Assembly (NCBI RefSeq): GCF_900114875.1
Contig: NZ_FPKW01000001.1
Location: forward strand, 248,001-312,000
Reading direction: 5' to 3'
Origin: Chryseobacterium limigenitum
GTDB taxonomy: Bacteria > Bacteroidota > Bacteroidia > Flavobacteriales > Weeksellaceae
Length of the DNA stretch: 64,000 nt
The stretch's first letter is position 1, and the number at the start of each line of letters is the position of its first letter. Shown piece after piece: positions 16,580 to 26,503 of the stretch. Under the pieces are notes generated by a model. It worked only from the letters and a program-made list of their open reading frames with translations, did no database searches and was not told the DNA's origin. A program made the translations under genes and the position numbers.

Positions 16580-17719
16580 ATGAATACAGAAACAATGGAC
16601 AACATTAAAATGATAGCTGAAACGGCAAGAGAGTTTGCTGAAAAAAACATCAGACCGAACATTATGGAATGGGATGAAAGTCAAACTTTTCCAAAGGATT
16701 TATTTCACCAATTGGGAGAGATGGGTTTCATGGGTATTGTTATTCCTGAGCAGTATGGAGGTTCTGGTCTTGGTTATCACGAGTATGTTACCATCCTGGA
16801 TGAGATCTCTCAGGTAGATCCTTCTATCGGGCTTTCTGTAGCAGCGCACAATTCTCTTTGTACAAACCACATTTATGAGTTTGGAAATGAAGAGCAAAGA
16901 CACAAATGGCTTCCTCAATTGGCTTCAGGTAAAGTTATCGGAGCTTGGGGATTAACAGAACATAATACTGGTTCAGATTCCGGAGGAATGTCTACAACGG
17001 CAGTAAAAGACGGTGATGACTGGATTATCAGCGGTGCTAAAAACTTTATCACTCATGCTATTTCCGGAGACATTGCTGTTGTAATGACAAGAACCGGAGA
17101 GATTGGTGCAAAAAATAACTCTACAGCTTTCGTTTTAGAAAAAGGAATGACTGGTTTTTCTTCTGGTAAAAAAGAAAATAAATTAGGAATGCGTGCTTCT
17201 GAGACTGCAGAATTAATTTTCGACAATGTGAGAGTTCCGGATTCTCATCGTTTAGGAGAAGTTGGAGAAGGTTTCAAGCAGGCAATGAAAATTCTTGACG
17301 GAGGTAGAATTTCTATCGCTGCACTAAGTTTAGGTACTGCAAGAGGAGCTTATAAAGCTGCTTTAAAATATGCTAAAGAAAGACATCAATTCGGAAAATC
17401 TATTTCAGAATTCCAGGCGATCAACTTCATGTTGGCGGATATGGCTACAGAAATTGATGCATCTGAACTATTGATTCAAAGAGCTTCAACATTGAAAAAT
17501 GCTAAGCAAAAAATGACAAGAGAAGGAGCTATGGCAAAATTATACGCTTCTGAAGCTTGTGTAAGAATTGCTAATAATGCTGTTCAGATCTTCGGAGGTT
17601 ACGGTTATACTAAGGACTTCCCTGCCGAGAAATATTACAGAGACTCTAAATTATGTACCATTGGTGAAGGAACTTCTGAGATCCAGAGATTGGTTATCGG
17701 TAGAGATATCACTAAATAA
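16580..17719 (+). CDS. Acyl-CoA dehydrogenase
   Basis: 379 residues from ATG 16580, normal for the family. An FAD enzyme that introduces an alpha-beta double bond in acyl-CoA for fatty acid or branched-chain amino acid breakdown. Visible blocks: the N-terminal helical domain, WGLTEHNTGSDSGGMSTTA (FAD/substrate site), the beta domain, RHQFGKSISEFQA, QIFGGYGYTKDFPAEKYYRDSK and the catalytic glutamate region IGEGTSEIQRLVIGRD. Chain length preference is not readable; it looks like the short-chain/butyryl or isobutyryl group. A DinB-family gene follows after 20 bases. Confidence 0.92.
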   Translation: MNTETMDNIKMIAETAREFAEKNIRPNIMEWDESQTFPKDLFHQLGEMGFMGIVIPEQYGGSGLGYHEYVTILDEISQVDPSIGLSVAAHNSLCTNHIYEFGNEEQRHKWLPQLASGKVIGAWGLTEHNTGSDSGGMSTTAVKDGDDWIISGAKNFITHAISGDIAVVMTRTGEIGAKNNSTAFVLEKGMTGFSSGKKENKLGMRASETAELIFDNVRVPDSHRLGEVGEGFKQAMKILDGGRISIAALSLGTARGAYKAALKYAKERHQFGKSISEFQAINFMLADMATEIDASELLIQRASTLKNAKQKMTREGAMAKLYASEACVRIANNAVQIFGGYGYTKDFPAEKYYRDSKLCTIGEGTSEIQRLVIGRDITK

Positions 17720-17739
17720 ATTTATTAAAAAACATACAA

Positions 17740-18237
17740 ATGATTAAAAAAGCCCTTTTGGGTGAATTTTTGCATGAAGCAGAAAACACCAGAAAAATTT
17801 TAAAAGCGATTCCCGATAGCGCTTTAGATTGGAAACCGTCTGAAAAAAACTGGACAACAGCTCAATTAGCTTCTCATATTGCAGAAGTTTATAATTGGTA
17901 CGAGTCTACCTTCAATCAGGATGTTTTTGATATGGGAGCCTATCAATACGACAAAGGAGATATTTCTAAAGCTGAGAATATTGTAGCAAAATTTGAAGAA
18001 AATGTTGCCAATGCTCAAAAATCAATAGAAAACTCTAATGAGGAAGATTATTTTAATGAATGGAAAATGGAAATGAACGGTAACGTACTTTTCCCTCCTA
18101 CTCAGAAAATTCAGGTGATTCGCGGCTTTTTGTATAATCATTTGTATCATCATAGAGGTGAATTGGTTGTTTATTTAAGATCTACAGGAAATAAAGTTCC
18201 GGGATTGTACGGGCCAACCGCCGACGATAAAATGTAA
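17740..18237 (+). CDS. DinB family protein
   Basis: 165 residues, four-helix DinB fold. The metal-ligand pattern is visible: H in QLASHIAEVYNWYE and the pair in NHLYHHRGEL. Pattern KAIPDSALDWKPSEKNWTTAQLASHIAE is typical of DinB/DfrA-like proteins in Bacteroidota. Function unknown; a thiol-dependent or hydrolase activity is known for some relatives. It follows the acyl-CoA dehydrogenase by 20 bases and shares its terminator, so the two form an operon. Confidence 0.82.
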   Translation: MIKKALLGEFLHEAENTRKILKAIPDSALDWKPSEKNWTTAQLASHIAEVYNWYESTFNQDVFDMGAYQYDKGDISKAENIVAKFEENVANAQKSIENSNEEDYFNEWKMEMNGNVLFPPTQKIQVIRGFLYNHLYHHRGELVVYLRSTGNKVPGLYGPTADDKM

Positions 18238-18265
18238 AAATTAGAATTATATTATCATAATTGAA

Positions 18266-18300
18266 TAGCACACGTATTTTGCGTGTGCTATTTTCTTTTT
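18266..18300 (+). terminator. Terminator after DinB gene
   Basis: Stem AATAGCACACG / CGTGTGCTATT with loop TATTTTG, followed by a T-rich run. Confidence 0.85.
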
Positions 18301-18405
18301 TTGAGATAATGTGTTTTAAGCCTAATTCAATGTATTGCATAATAATTTAAACATATTATCATAAATTTTCTTAAAAAAATTCGTTTTTCATTGTTAAAAT
18401 TTTAT

Positions 18406-18413
18406 TAGCTTTG
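18406..18413 (+). promoter_or_regulatory. -7 box TAGCTTTG of the metallopeptidase gene
   Basis: TAnnTTTG match 27 bases upstream of the ATG at 18441. Confidence 0.55.
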
Positions 18414-18440
18414 ATATTTCACAATCAAAATAATATTTAT

Positions 18441-21374
18441 ATGAAAAAACAGTTATCAATGATCGGAATGCTTCTCATCACTGGCATTTCTTTCGCGCAG
18501 ACAGATCGTCTTTGGTCTGAAGGTTCAAGAAAAGCAACTTCTGAGGTCTTCGAAAACAAGAATTTCGTTACTAATCCTAAGGTTTACAGCCTTGATATTA
18601 ACGGCTTGAAAAACGTATTGGCCAAAGCTCCTAAAAGACTGGCTGTTGGCGAAAAATCCATGATCATTATTTCTTTCCCGAATTCAGAAGGGAAAATGGA
18701 GAATTTTAAAGTAAAAGAAAATTCAAACTTCGATCCTCAATTAGCAGCAAAGTATCCTGATATCAAATCTTACGTTGGTGAAGGTCTTGATGATCCAAAT
18801 TCTACAGTTTATTTCAGTATTTCTCAGCTAGGACTATCTTCAATGGAAATTTATGGAGATAAATCTGCAGTTTTCATTGAGCCTTACACTAAAGATCTAT
18901 CTACCTATGTCGTTTACAAAAAATCAGATAAGAAAGATGATCTTAATAAATTTGAATGTACTGTAATTGATGTTGCTCAAAAAGGTGTTATCAGCGCAAA
19001 CAATCTTGTAGCAAGACCAAATGCTGATGATGCTAAATTAAGAACATTCAGATTAGCCCTTTCAAGTACAGGTGAATACACAGCTTATTTCGGCGGAACA
19101 AAAGCCAACGCTTTGGCAGCAATGAACAACACAATGACTCGTGTAAATGGAGTTTTTGAAAAAGATTTTTCTGCAAGAATGGTTCTTATCGCTAATAATG
19201 ATGCGGTAATTTACACCAACGCTTCTACAGATCCTTACTCTGCGGCTTCAGGAATGAGCAGTTGGAATTCACAGCTTCAATCAACCCTAACTTCTGTGAT
19301 TGGTGAAGCAAATTACGATATCGGTCACTTATTCGGAGCTTCCGGAGGTGGCGGAAATGCAGGTTGTATCGGCTGCGTCTGTACAAACGGCTCAAAAGGA
19401 AGCGGATATACTTCTCCGGCAGATGCAATTCCATCAGGAGATAATTTTGATATTGATTATGTAGCTCACGAAATGGGTCATCAATTCGGAGGAAATCATA
19501 CTTTTTCTCATGCTAATGAAGGAACTGGCGTGAATATGGAACCGGGTTCCGGATCAACAATTATGGGATATGCGGGAATTACGGCTCAGGATATTCAACC
19601 TCATTCGGATGCATTTTTCCATGCGGTGAGCATTCAGCAGATTACTAATAATATTAAAGCTAAAACCTGTCCTGTAAGTACTTCAACAGGAAATTCAATT
19701 CCAACAGCTAACGCAGGTTTAGATTATACAATTCCAAAAGGAACACCGTTTATGCTGACAGGAACAGGGACTGATGCCAACGGAGATTCATTAACTTATG
19801 TTTGGGAGCAGATGGACAATGCTTCTTCTTCTCAAACAGGAGCTAGTTCTGCGGCAAGTGCTACAAAAGCAACAGGGCCAACTTTCAGATCCTGGACTCC
19901 GCAGGCAACTCCTGTGAGATATTTCCCAAGAATGGCTTCCGTTTTAACAGGTGCAACTACAACTGCTGGCTCAGAAATCACTGTTGAAGCTTTATCTAAT
20001 GTTGCCAGAACCTTGAATTTCAGATTTACAGTTCGCGACAATAGAGCCGGAGGTTCAGGAAATAATTCTGATGATGCGATCGTTACAGTTAACGGAACGG
20101 CAGGACCATTCAGCGTAAGTTCTCAAAATTCAGCAACAACGTATACAGGAGGAACTTCTCAAACTGTAACATGGAATGTTGCAGGAACTACAGCAAACGG
20201 AGTAAACGCAGCAAACGTAGATATTCTTTGGTCTACAGACAGTGGAAATACATGGACTACTCTATTGGCAGGAACTCCAAACGATGGAACTCAGGCTGTG
20301 GTTATTCCAAATGCTTCTACAACAACGGGAAGAATTATGGTAAAAGGTTCCAATCATATTTTCTTTGACGTAAATAATGCTAATATTACAGTAAATGCAG
20401 GTTCAGGTACAAGTGATACTGTTGCTCCTACCGCTCCTACTTTAGCGGCTTCAGGAACAACTTCTACAACTACAAATCTTTCTTGGTCTGGCGCAACAGA
20501 TGCGGTAGGTGTTACAGGATATGACGTGTATCAGGGAGCTTCATTAATAGGTTCTACAGCTTCAACTTCTTATACAGTAACAAGTTTAACGCCATCAACA
20601 ACTTACAGCTTCTCAGTTAAAGCAAAAGATGCAGCAGGAAATATTTCAGTTGCAAGTAATTCTGTGAGCGTTACAACTCTTGCAGGAAGTGCGGTGAGCT
20701 ACTGTTCAGCAACTTCAACAAATACAGCTGATGAGAGAATAGGAAATGTGAAATTCGGAACAATAAACAATACTTCTACAGGAACTGCAGGTTATGAAAA
20801 CTTTACGGCTGTTTCGACAAATGTAACCAGAGGAAGTGCTTATACTGTTTCGGTAACTCCGGTTTGGACATCAACGGTTTACAATGAAGCTTATGCGGTT
20901 TACATCGATTACAACGGTGATGGTGACTTTACGGATAGCGGAGAATTAGCTTGGTCTAAAACAGGTTCTAAAACAACTCCTGTAACGGGAAGCATCACTA
21001 TTCCGGCAACAGCAACAGTAGGAACTACCAGAATGAGAGTAATGATGCAGTACAGTTCTGTTCCAACATCATCTTGTGGTTCATATACTTACGGACAAGT
21101 TGAAGATTATACGCTAAATATTGTTTCTTCAGGAAGAGGAGATTTATTGGATACTAAAGATTTAATGACAGACATTAAATTATATCCGAACCCTGTAAGA
21201 GATATTCTAAATGTTTCAAATACGACGTCAGAAGATTACAAGATCTTCGATATGGGTGGAAAACTAATTAACTCAGGAAAACTTCAAAGAGGATCTGTAA
21301 ATGTAAGCAGTCTTATCAAAGGTGCTTATATGATCCAGATCGGTGAAATCTCAAAAAGATTCATCAAAAACTAA
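18441..21374 (+). CDS. Secreted reprolysin-like metallopeptidase with FN3, GEVED and T9SS sorting domains
   Basis: 977 residues from ATG 18441; an upstream in-frame start lies inside the promoter. Signal peptide MKKQLSMIGMLLITGISFA. A propeptide-like region reaches ~190, then the zinc protease domain with HEMGHQFGGNHTFSH (~343-357), the HExxHxxGxxH ligand set, plus MEPGSGSTIMGYAG as the Met-turn region. Ig-like modules follow, an FN3 domain (~659-750), a GEVED domain (~760-900; YAVYIDYNGDGDFTDSGE) and a type A sorting tail (LYPNPVRDILNVS ... SKRFIKN). An extracellular or surface protease exported by T9SS. Confidence 0.9.
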   Translation: MKKQLSMIGMLLITGISFAQTDRLWSEGSRKATSEVFENKNFVTNPKVYSLDINGLKNVLAKAPKRLAVGEKSMIIISFPNSEGKMENFKVKENSNFDPQLAAKYPDIKSYVGEGLDDPNSTVYFSISQLGLSSMEIYGDKSAVFIEPYTKDLSTYVVYKKSDKKDDLNKFECTVIDVAQKGVISANNLVARPNADDAKLRTFRLALSSTGEYTAYFGGTKANALAAMNNTMTRVNGVFEKDFSARMVLIANNDAVIYTNASTDPYSAASGMSSWNSQLQSTLTSVIGEANYDIGHLFGASGGGGNAGCIGCVCTNGSKGSGYTSPADAIPSGDNFDIDYVAHEMGHQFGGNHTFSHANEGTGVNMEPGSGSTIMGYAGITAQDIQPHSDAFFHAVSIQQITNNIKAKTCPVSTSTGNSIPTANAGLDYTIPKGTPFMLTGTGTDANGDSLTYVWEQMDNASSSQTGASSAASATKATGPTFRSWTPQATPVRYFPRMASVLTGATTTAGSEITVEALSNVARTLNFRFTVRDNRAGGSGNNSDDAIVTVNGTAGPFSVSSQNSATTYTGGTSQTVTWNVAGTTANGVNAANVDILWSTDSGNTWTTLLAGTPNDGTQAVVIPNASTTTGRIMVKGSNHIFFDVNNANITVNAGSGTSDTVAPTAPTLAASGTTSTTTNLSWSGATDAVGVTGYDVYQGASLIGSTASTSYTVTSLTPSTTYSFSVKAKDAAGNISVASNSVSVTTLAGSAVSYCSATSTNTADERIGNVKFGTINNTSTGTAGYENFTAVSTNVTRGSAYTVSVTPVWTSTVYNEAYAVYIDYNGDGDFTDSGELAWSKTGSKTTPVTGSITIPATATVGTTRMRVMMQYSSVPTSSCGSYTYGQVEDYTLNIVSSGRGDLLDTKDLMTDIKLYPNPVRDILNVSNTTSEDYKIFDMGGKLINSGKLQRGSVNVSSLIKGAYMIQIGEISKRFIKN

Positions 21375-21404
21375 ATAACCTTCATTAAGTTAAATTTTGA
21401 GATA

Positions 21405-21434
21405 AAAGGCTGTCCATTTGGGCAGTCTTTTTTT
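21405..21434 (+). terminator. Terminator after metallopeptidase gene
   Basis: Stem AAGGCTGTCC / GGGCAGTCTT with G-T pairs and loop ATTT, then a seven-T run. Confidence 0.75.
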
Positions 21435-21565
21435 ATAATTGATAAATAATCAATGATCAGTGATGAATTTATTGAGCCAAAGAGATTATCCTGTTTACAA
21501 AAATCAATTATCAATTATAATTTATCATTCATCTTTTCTATCTTTGCTCTAAATTTAAAAATTTC

Positions 21566-22033
21566 ATGGAAAAAATTGACAGCCTGAACCAAGTAGCAGA
21601 ATTCCACACAACTTTCAAAGCGCCTATTTTAGATACTCCACAAATTCCTTCTCCGGAAAGATGCAACCTTAGAGTTGAGCTTTTACAGGAAGAATTAAAT
21701 GAATTAAAACAAGCGATTGCGGATAATGACATCGTGGAAATTGCAGATGCACTTTGCGATTTGCAGTACGTTTTAAGCGGTGCGGTATTAGAATTCGGAC
21801 TTGGCAGCAAATTTGTAGAGCTATTCAACGAAGTTCAGCGTTCCAATATGTCTAAAGCTTGCGATAATGAAGAACAGGCACAGGAAACAGTTGAGTTTTA
21901 TAAAGTAAAAGAAGTAGAATCTTTCTATGAAAAATCCGGAGAAAAATTTAATGTTTACAGACAGGCAGATCATAAAGTATTGAAAAACAAATACTACTCT
22001 CCTGCCGATTTAAAAACAATTATCGAAAAATAA
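21566..22033 (+). CDS. MazG-like nucleoside triphosphate pyrophosphohydrolase
   Basis: 155 residues, all-alpha NTP-PPase fold. The metal-binding pattern is visible as EELNELKQAI followed by EIADALCDLQYVL (ExxE...ExxD type). It should hydrolyse an NTP to NMP and pyrophosphate, possibly for clean-up of altered nucleotides; the length and C-terminal FNVYRQADHKVLKNKYYSPADL resemble the HisE/MazG-like family found as stand-alone genes in Bacteroidota. A -7 box TATCTTTG lies at 21539-21546. The next gene starts 1 base after its stop, so it leads a four-gene operon ending at the terminator near 23410. Confidence 0.78.
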   Translation: MEKIDSLNQVAEFHTTFKAPILDTPQIPSPERCNLRVELLQEELNELKQAIADNDIVEIADALCDLQYVLSGAVLEFGLGSKFVELFNEVQRSNMSKACDNEEQAQETVEFYKVKEVESFYEKSGEKFNVYRQADHKVLKNKYYSPADLKTIIEK

Positions 22034-22034
22034 T

Positions 22035-22601
22035 ATGAAAAAAATAATCACAAATGTTGTTACCATTTCATGCCTGGTTTTGGCAACTCAGCAGTTCAGT
22101 GCACAAAAAGTAGTGGTGAACCGTGAAGTTGAAACTACTAAGGATGGAAAAATGCTTTTAGGAACTCAAACTAAAGATCAGTTTACAAAAGCCCCTTACG
22201 CAGATTGGTATGTAAAAGAACATGATGAATATGCAATTGACCAAAAAGCGATCAGTGAACTTAGAAAGGATAAGATAAATTCTTACAACATCACTGTTTT
22301 TATCGGAACCTGGTGCGAAGACAGTCACAGAGATTTTCCAAGATTGATGAAGATTTTGGAAGAAGTGAAATATCCTGAAGTTAAATTAACCATTATTGCC
22401 GTAAACCGCAAAAAAGAATCGCCATCTGGTGAGGAAGGGCTTTATAATATTCAGAAAGTTCCTACGATTATCGTTCAAAAATATGGCAAGGAAATTGGAA
22501 GAATTATAGAAATGCCTAAGACAGGTTATATTGAAAGAGACTTGGTTGAAATTTTGAAGAAAGACGACAAATCTGTAATAAAAGAAATATTTAAAAAATA
22601 G
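22035..22601 (+). CDS. Exported thioredoxin-like protein
   Basis: 188 residues; signal peptide ending at QFSA. The thioredoxin fold is visible as FIGTWCEDSHRDFPRL and the cis-proline segment KVPTIIV. The redox site is unusual: WCEDSH has one cysteine and lacks the second Cys of CxxC, so ordinary disulphide exchange is doubtful; a Cys/His-based or binding role is possible. It is probably periplasmic, translationally coupled to the gene upstream, and followed 3 bases later by a DUF4230-like gene. Confidence 0.75.
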   Translation: MKKIITNVVTISCLVLATQQFSAQKVVVNREVETTKDGKMLLGTQTKDQFTKAPYADWYVKEHDEYAIDQKAISELRKDKINSYNITVFIGTWCEDSHRDFPRLMKILEEVKYPEVKLTIIAVNRKKESPSGEEGLYNIQKVPTIIVQKYGKEIGRIIEMPKTGYIERDLVEILKKDDKSVIKEIFKK

Positions 22602-22604
22602 ATA

Positions 22605-23210
22605 TTGAGAAATAATAGAATAATATTACCATTTTTAGCAGGAGTTGCCATCATGTTACTCTTGTTTTTTGGTATTAAATCTTGCCTGAATCTTGGCGGA
22701 AAAACGGAAAAATCAGACTATTACATTCTGACAAACCAGATTTCTAAAATGAATAAAATGGTTGTATTGGAGCAGAATGTTTCTTCGATGCAGAAAACCA
22801 AGATGGGTTATGAGGTCCTCGGAAGCGAGGTTTCTAGCAACAGCATTATTACTTACACAAAGACTAATGCACAAGTTTCTTACGATTTAAACAAAATGAA
22901 AATGGAGGTTGATTCTATTAATAAAAAATTGATTATCACAGAATTACCTAATGCGGATATAAGAATTACTCCAAGTGTTGAAATACAGTCTCTTGACGAC
23001 TCTTTCTTCAATAGAATTTCTGAGAAAGACATTAAAAATGTAACTCAAAAGGCAAAAGATGTTGCCATTAAATCTATTGATCAAAATAAGCTAAGAAGCG
23101 AGGGGCGTCAACAATTAATGGAAAATCTTAATAATATTTTCGTTTTGGCAAAGGCTTTGAATTATACTATAGAAGACAAAACAGGTCAACTAGGTATTTT
23201 AGGACTTTAA
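22605..23210 (+). CDS. DUF4230-like membrane-anchored protein
   Basis: 201 residues starting at a TTG only 3 bases after the preceding stop. One N-terminal membrane segment (ILPFLAGVAIMLLLFFGI), then an extracytoplasmic domain with YDLNKMKMEVDSINKKLIITELPNADIRITPSVE, the typical DUF4230 core. Role unknown. The TTG start is chosen for operon spacing and because it gives a complete membrane anchor; no ATG is available before the domain. Confidence 0.72.
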   Translation: MRNNRIILPFLAGVAIMLLLFFGIKSCLNLGGKTEKSDYYILTNQISKMNKMVVLEQNVSSMQKTKMGYEVLGSEVSSNSIITYTKTNAQVSYDLNKMKMEVDSINKKLIITELPNADIRITPSVEIQSLDDSFFNRISEKDIKNVTQKAKDVAIKSIDQNKLRSEGRQQLMENLNNIFVLAKALNYTIEDKTGQLGILGL

Positions 23211-23222
23211 AAATGTAAAGCT

Positions 23223-23405
23223 ATGAATTCAAAAGACGATAACAAAAAGAAAGAATCTGCCAATTCTTCAGAATCAAAAAAGCAAAATCAGGATTTTCCT
23301 GATATTCCTGCTTCTTCGAAAAAGACAAACCCACCAGATATTGATAAAGAAGACATTCAAAAAGCTTCTAAAAACAAAACTGGAAAAACAGATAATACTA
23401 AGTGA
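23223..23405 (+). CDS. Small charged hypothetical protein
   Basis: 60 residues, almost entirely Lys, Asp, Ser, Asn and Pro; no hydrophobic core, so it is probably disordered. It follows the DUF4230 gene by 12 bases and its stop codon lies in the loop of the operon terminator. Codon use looks like its neighbours. It could be a real small protein or a chance frame at the operon end. Confidence 0.5.
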   Translation: MNSKDDNKKKESANSSESKKQNQDFPDIPASSKKTNPPDIDKEDIQKASKNKTGKTDNTK

Positions 23406-23424
23406 AAGCTTAGTATTTTTTTTT
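23394..23424 (+). terminator. Terminator overlapping the stop codon of the small protein gene
   Basis: Stem AATACTAAG / CTTAGTATT, loop TGAAAG, then a run of T's. The TGA stop at 23403 forms the first three loop bases. Confidence 0.8.
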
Positions 23425-23427
23425 GCT

Positions 23428-24402
23428 TTAACTCCATAATCTTTTAATAAAATCCAGCGCATTTTTGTGACTTATTTTCTCCATAATCTCAGGTGAAAAA
23501 TTTTCTCTTAATCTTTTATTAATCGAATTGTAACTTGTTGCGTCTTTAAATTCATCAAAGAAAAAAGGATAACGGGATTGGTCGGGATGTTCATCATCAA
23601 AGAAAAAGTCTGCTCCATATGCGATACAATTTTCTGCACCTAAGTCCAAACCGTATTGAATATGCTCATAAAATCTTTCCGGATGATGATGATCAATATA
23701 ATCTTTGATAAAATTAAGTCCGATCAAACCTTCTCTTTTAATTAATTCTTTAACCAATTCATCTGGAAGATTTCTGTTGTTTTTATATACATTTCTATAG
23801 TTGGAATGACTTGCTAGAATTGATATTTTATAATTTTTTTGATCAATATAATTAAGGATATCATACGCTAATTGATCGCTTGTATGAGCCAGATCGATCG
23901 CTATTTTCTTATCTGCGAGATAATCAATTAAAATTTTTCCATCATCTTTTAAACCGACTTCAGAATTATTTCCACCGCCAAATCTATTTTCAGAATGATG
24001 AGTAAGGCCGATATATAATAATTTTTGAGTGTTTTCAATGATGGTTTCCAGATTTTTAAATCCAATATCCAAATTGCTGTCTTCCTCACAAAATGACGAA
24101 CCATTTTCAATAGAAGCAAGAACTCCTATCCGATTTTGGTTTTCAATATCATTATAATTTTCAGTATCAAAAAGAAAAAAATCATCGCTTTTTAATAAAT
24201 CTGCGAAAATTTCACTTTGCCTGATTCCTTCTGTTGTACTATTCTTCCCTGTAGCGGCATAAATTGCCATCATCTGGAGCTTTACATGGCCTTTTTTTAA
24301 ATAAGGCAGTGAGCATCTCACTTGTTTATCATCAATTTTCGAATCTGGCCTTAATAGATAGTATAATAGATCGCAGTGTAAGTCGATATTTAAGTCATTC
24401 AT
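23428..24402 (-). CDS. M19 family membrane-type dipeptidase
   Basis: 324 residues, typical for renal-dipeptidase-like M19 enzymes. Zinc-site blocks are visible: DLHCDLLYY near the N-terminus, the bridging glutamate in LASIENGSSF, LTHHSENRFGGG, IDLAHTSDQLAYDIL and ILASHSNYRNV. It should hydrolyse dipeptides (often with a D-residue at the C-terminus). No signal peptide is seen, so it is probably cytoplasmic. A -7 box TATATTTG (24472-24479, minus strand) lies in the shared upstream region with thrS. Confidence 0.88.
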   Translation of the reverse strand: MNDLNIDLHCDLLYYLLRPDSKIDDKQVRCSLPYLKKGHVKLQMMAIYAATGKNSTTEGIRQSEIFADLLKSDDFFLFDTENYNDIENQNRIGVLASIENGSSFCEEDSNLDIGFKNLETIIENTQKLLYIGLTHHSENRFGGGNNSEVGLKDDGKILIDYLADKKIAIDLAHTSDQLAYDILNYIDQKNYKISILASHSNYRNVYKNNRNLPDELVKELIKREGLIGLNFIKDYIDHHHPERFYEHIQYGLDLGAENCIAYGADFFFDDEHPDQSRYPFFFDEFKDATSYNSINKRLRENFSPEIMEKISHKNALDFIKRLWS

Positions 24403-24471
24403 AATGAGAGTGTAAATTATTTATAGAAAATTAAAAAAGTTTTTCTTTACCTTTAGCATTAAATATTGCTT

Positions 24472-24518
24472 CAAATATACGTTAATATAGCATTTTAAAT
24501 AAAAAATGCGTATTTTTG
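24472..24518. promoter_or_regulatory. Divergent promoters of the M19 dipeptidase and thrS
   Basis: TATATTTG on the minus strand at 24472-24479 and TATTTTTG on the plus strand at 24511-24518, both matching TAnnTTTG. No T-box or other tRNA-sensing leader is visible before thrS. Confidence 0.6.
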
Positions 24519-24542
24519 CAACTTAAAATTTCTTAGTAAACA

Positions 24543-26462
24543 ATGATAAAAATTACACTTCCAGACAATAGTGTCAAAGAATTTGAAGGAGCAGTTACTC
24601 CTTTAGATGTGGCAAAATCTATAAGCGAGGGATTGGCTAGAAACACCATTTCCGCAATTGTTAATAACAAACAAGTAGAGATCACCACACCTATAACCAC
24701 GGATTCTACGGTGCAGTTGTTAACCTGGAATGACGATCTTGGAAAGAAAGCTTTCTGGCATTCTTCTGCCCACCTTTTGGCGCAGGCGATCATGGAATTT
24801 TATCCAAATGCTAAGTTAACAATCGGTCCGGCGATCGAGAGTGGATTTTACTATGATGTAGATTTTGGTGATGAAAATTTATCTGAAAAAGATTTTGAGA
24901 AGATTGAAAAGAAAGTATTGGAAAATGCCAAAAAAGCTTCAACATTCTCATTATACCCTGTATCTAAAGAAGAAGCATTAAAAACATACGCAGATAATCC
25001 TTACAAGGTTGAGCTGATCTCCAATCTTAATGATGGAGAAATCACTTTTGTAACACATGATAACTTCACAGATTTATGTCGTGGAGGACACATTCCTAAC
25101 ACAGGAATTGTGAAAGCAATCAAGATCTTAAATGCAGCAGGAGCTTATTGGAGAGGAAGTGAAAAAAATCCTCAATTAACAAGGGTTTACGGTATTTCTT
25201 TCCCTAAACAGAAAGAATTGACTGAATATCTTGAAAGATTAGAAGAAGCAAAAAGAAGAGATCACAGAAAATTAGGTAAAGAACTCGGAATTTTCGCTTT
25301 CTCTGAAAAAGTAGGTGCTGGTTTACCACTTTGGTTGCCAAAAGGAACTGCTTTGAGAAGAAAATTAGAAAATTTCCTTTCTGTTGCTCAGAAAAAAGGA
25401 GGTTATGAGTTCGTAATGTCACCACATATTGGTTCAAAAGAACTGTATGTAACTTCTGGTCACTGGGATAAATATGGTGCAGACAGCTTTCAGCCCATTA
25501 AAACTCCTAATGAAGGAGAAGAATTCATGCTGAAGCCAATGAACTGCCCTCACCACTGTGAAATTTATAAGACTTCACAATGGAGCTACAGAGATTTACC
25601 GAAAAGATATGCAGAATTCGGAACTGTTTACAGATATGAGCAAAGCGGAGAGCTTCACGGATTAACTAGAGTTCGTGGATTTACTCAGGATGATGCTCAC
25701 CTTTTCTGTACTCCGGATCAGCTTTCTGAAGAATTTGAAAAGGTAATTGATTTAACACTTTATGTGTTTAAGTCTTTAGGATTTGAAGATTTTGTGACTC
25801 AGGTTTCTTTAAGAGATCCTGATAACAAAGAAAAATATATCGGTTCTGATGAAAATTGGGAAAAAGCCGAAACTGCGATCATCAATGCTGCTCAAAAGAA
25901 AGGATTGAAAACCGTTGTTGAATATGGTGAAGCTGCATTCTATGGCCCTAAACTGGACTTCATGGTGAAGGATGCTTTAGGAAGAAAATGGCAGTTAGGA
26001 ACGATTCAGGTAGATTATAATTTACCGGAAAGATTCGATCTTCATTACATTGGAAGCGATAATGAAAAACACAGACCGGTAATGATCCACAGAGCACCAT
26101 TTGGTTCTATGGAGCGTTTTATCGCAATTTTATTAGAAAATACTGCAGGAGATTTCCCATTATGGTTAAGTCCTGAGCAGTTCATAATTCTACCAATCAG
26201 TGAAAAATATGCAGATTATGCGAAAAAAGTTTCACAATTTTTAGAAAATCACGATATTAGCGGTCAGATTGATAACAGAAATGAGAAAGCGGGTAAAAAA
26301 ATCCGTGATGCAGAATTAAACAAGATCCCATTCATGCTTATTATAGGAGAAAATGAGGAGAAAGATGGCACGATTTCTGTCAGAAGACGTGGAGAAGGAG
26401 ATCTTGGAGTGATGAAAATGGAAGATTTCGTCAATTATTTTAAAAAAGAAGCGGCAATATAA
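24543..26462 (+). CDS. thrS: Threonine--tRNA ligase
   Basis: 639 residues, normal for bacterial ThrRS. An N-terminal TGS domain ([27 protein letters not shown]), the editing domain with [11 protein letters not shown] and [12 protein letters not shown], and the class II catalytic core with [13 protein letters not shown] (zinc ligand), [26 protein letters not shown] (motif 2) and [11 protein letters not shown] (motif 3). The anticodon-binding domain closes the protein. Charges tRNA-Thr in the cytoplasm. infC follows downstream, a common arrangement. Confidence 0.97.
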   Translation: MIKITLPDNSVKEFEGAVTPLDVAKSISEGLARNTISAIVNNKQVEITTPITTDSTVQLLTWNDDLGKKAFWHSSAHLLAQAIMEFYPNAKLTIGPAIESGFYYDVDFGDENLSEKDFEKIEKKVLENAKKASTFSLYPVSKEEALKTYADNPYKVELISNLNDGEITFVTHDNFTDLCRGGHIPNTGIVKAIKILNAAGAYWRGSEKNPQLTRVYGISFPKQKELTEYLERLEEAKRRDHRKLGKELGIFAFSEKVGAGLPLWLPKGTALRRKLENFLSVAQKKGGYEFVMSPHIGSKELYVTSGHWDKYGADSFQPIKTPNEGEEFMLKPMNCPHHCEIYKTSQWSYRDLPKRYAEFGTVYRYEQSGELHGLTRVRGFTQDDAHLFCTPDQLSEEFEKVIDLTLYVFKSLGFEDFVTQVSLRDPDNKEKYIGSDENWEKAETAIINAAQKKGLKTVVEYGEAAFYGPKLDFMVKDALGRKWQLGTIQVDYNLPERFDLHYIGSDNEKHRPVMIHRAPFGSMERFIAILLENTAGDFPLWLSPEQFIILPISEKYADYAKKVSQFLENHDISGQIDNRNEKAGKKIRDAELNKIPFMLIIGENEEKDGTISVRRRGEGDLGVMKMEDFVNYFKKEAAI

Positions 26463-26503
26463 ATTATTGCCAAATAGAAAGTTAACCAATAAAATTTAAT
26501 ACA

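Noticed and set aside
22035..23210. A toxin-antitoxin or signalling function for the MazG-thioredoxin-DUF4230 operon
   Set aside because: Nothing in the sequences supports it beyond the presence of a MazG-like protein.
24403..24542. T-box or other tRNA-sensing leader before thrS
   Set aside because: No T-box sequence or terminator hairpin in the short leader.
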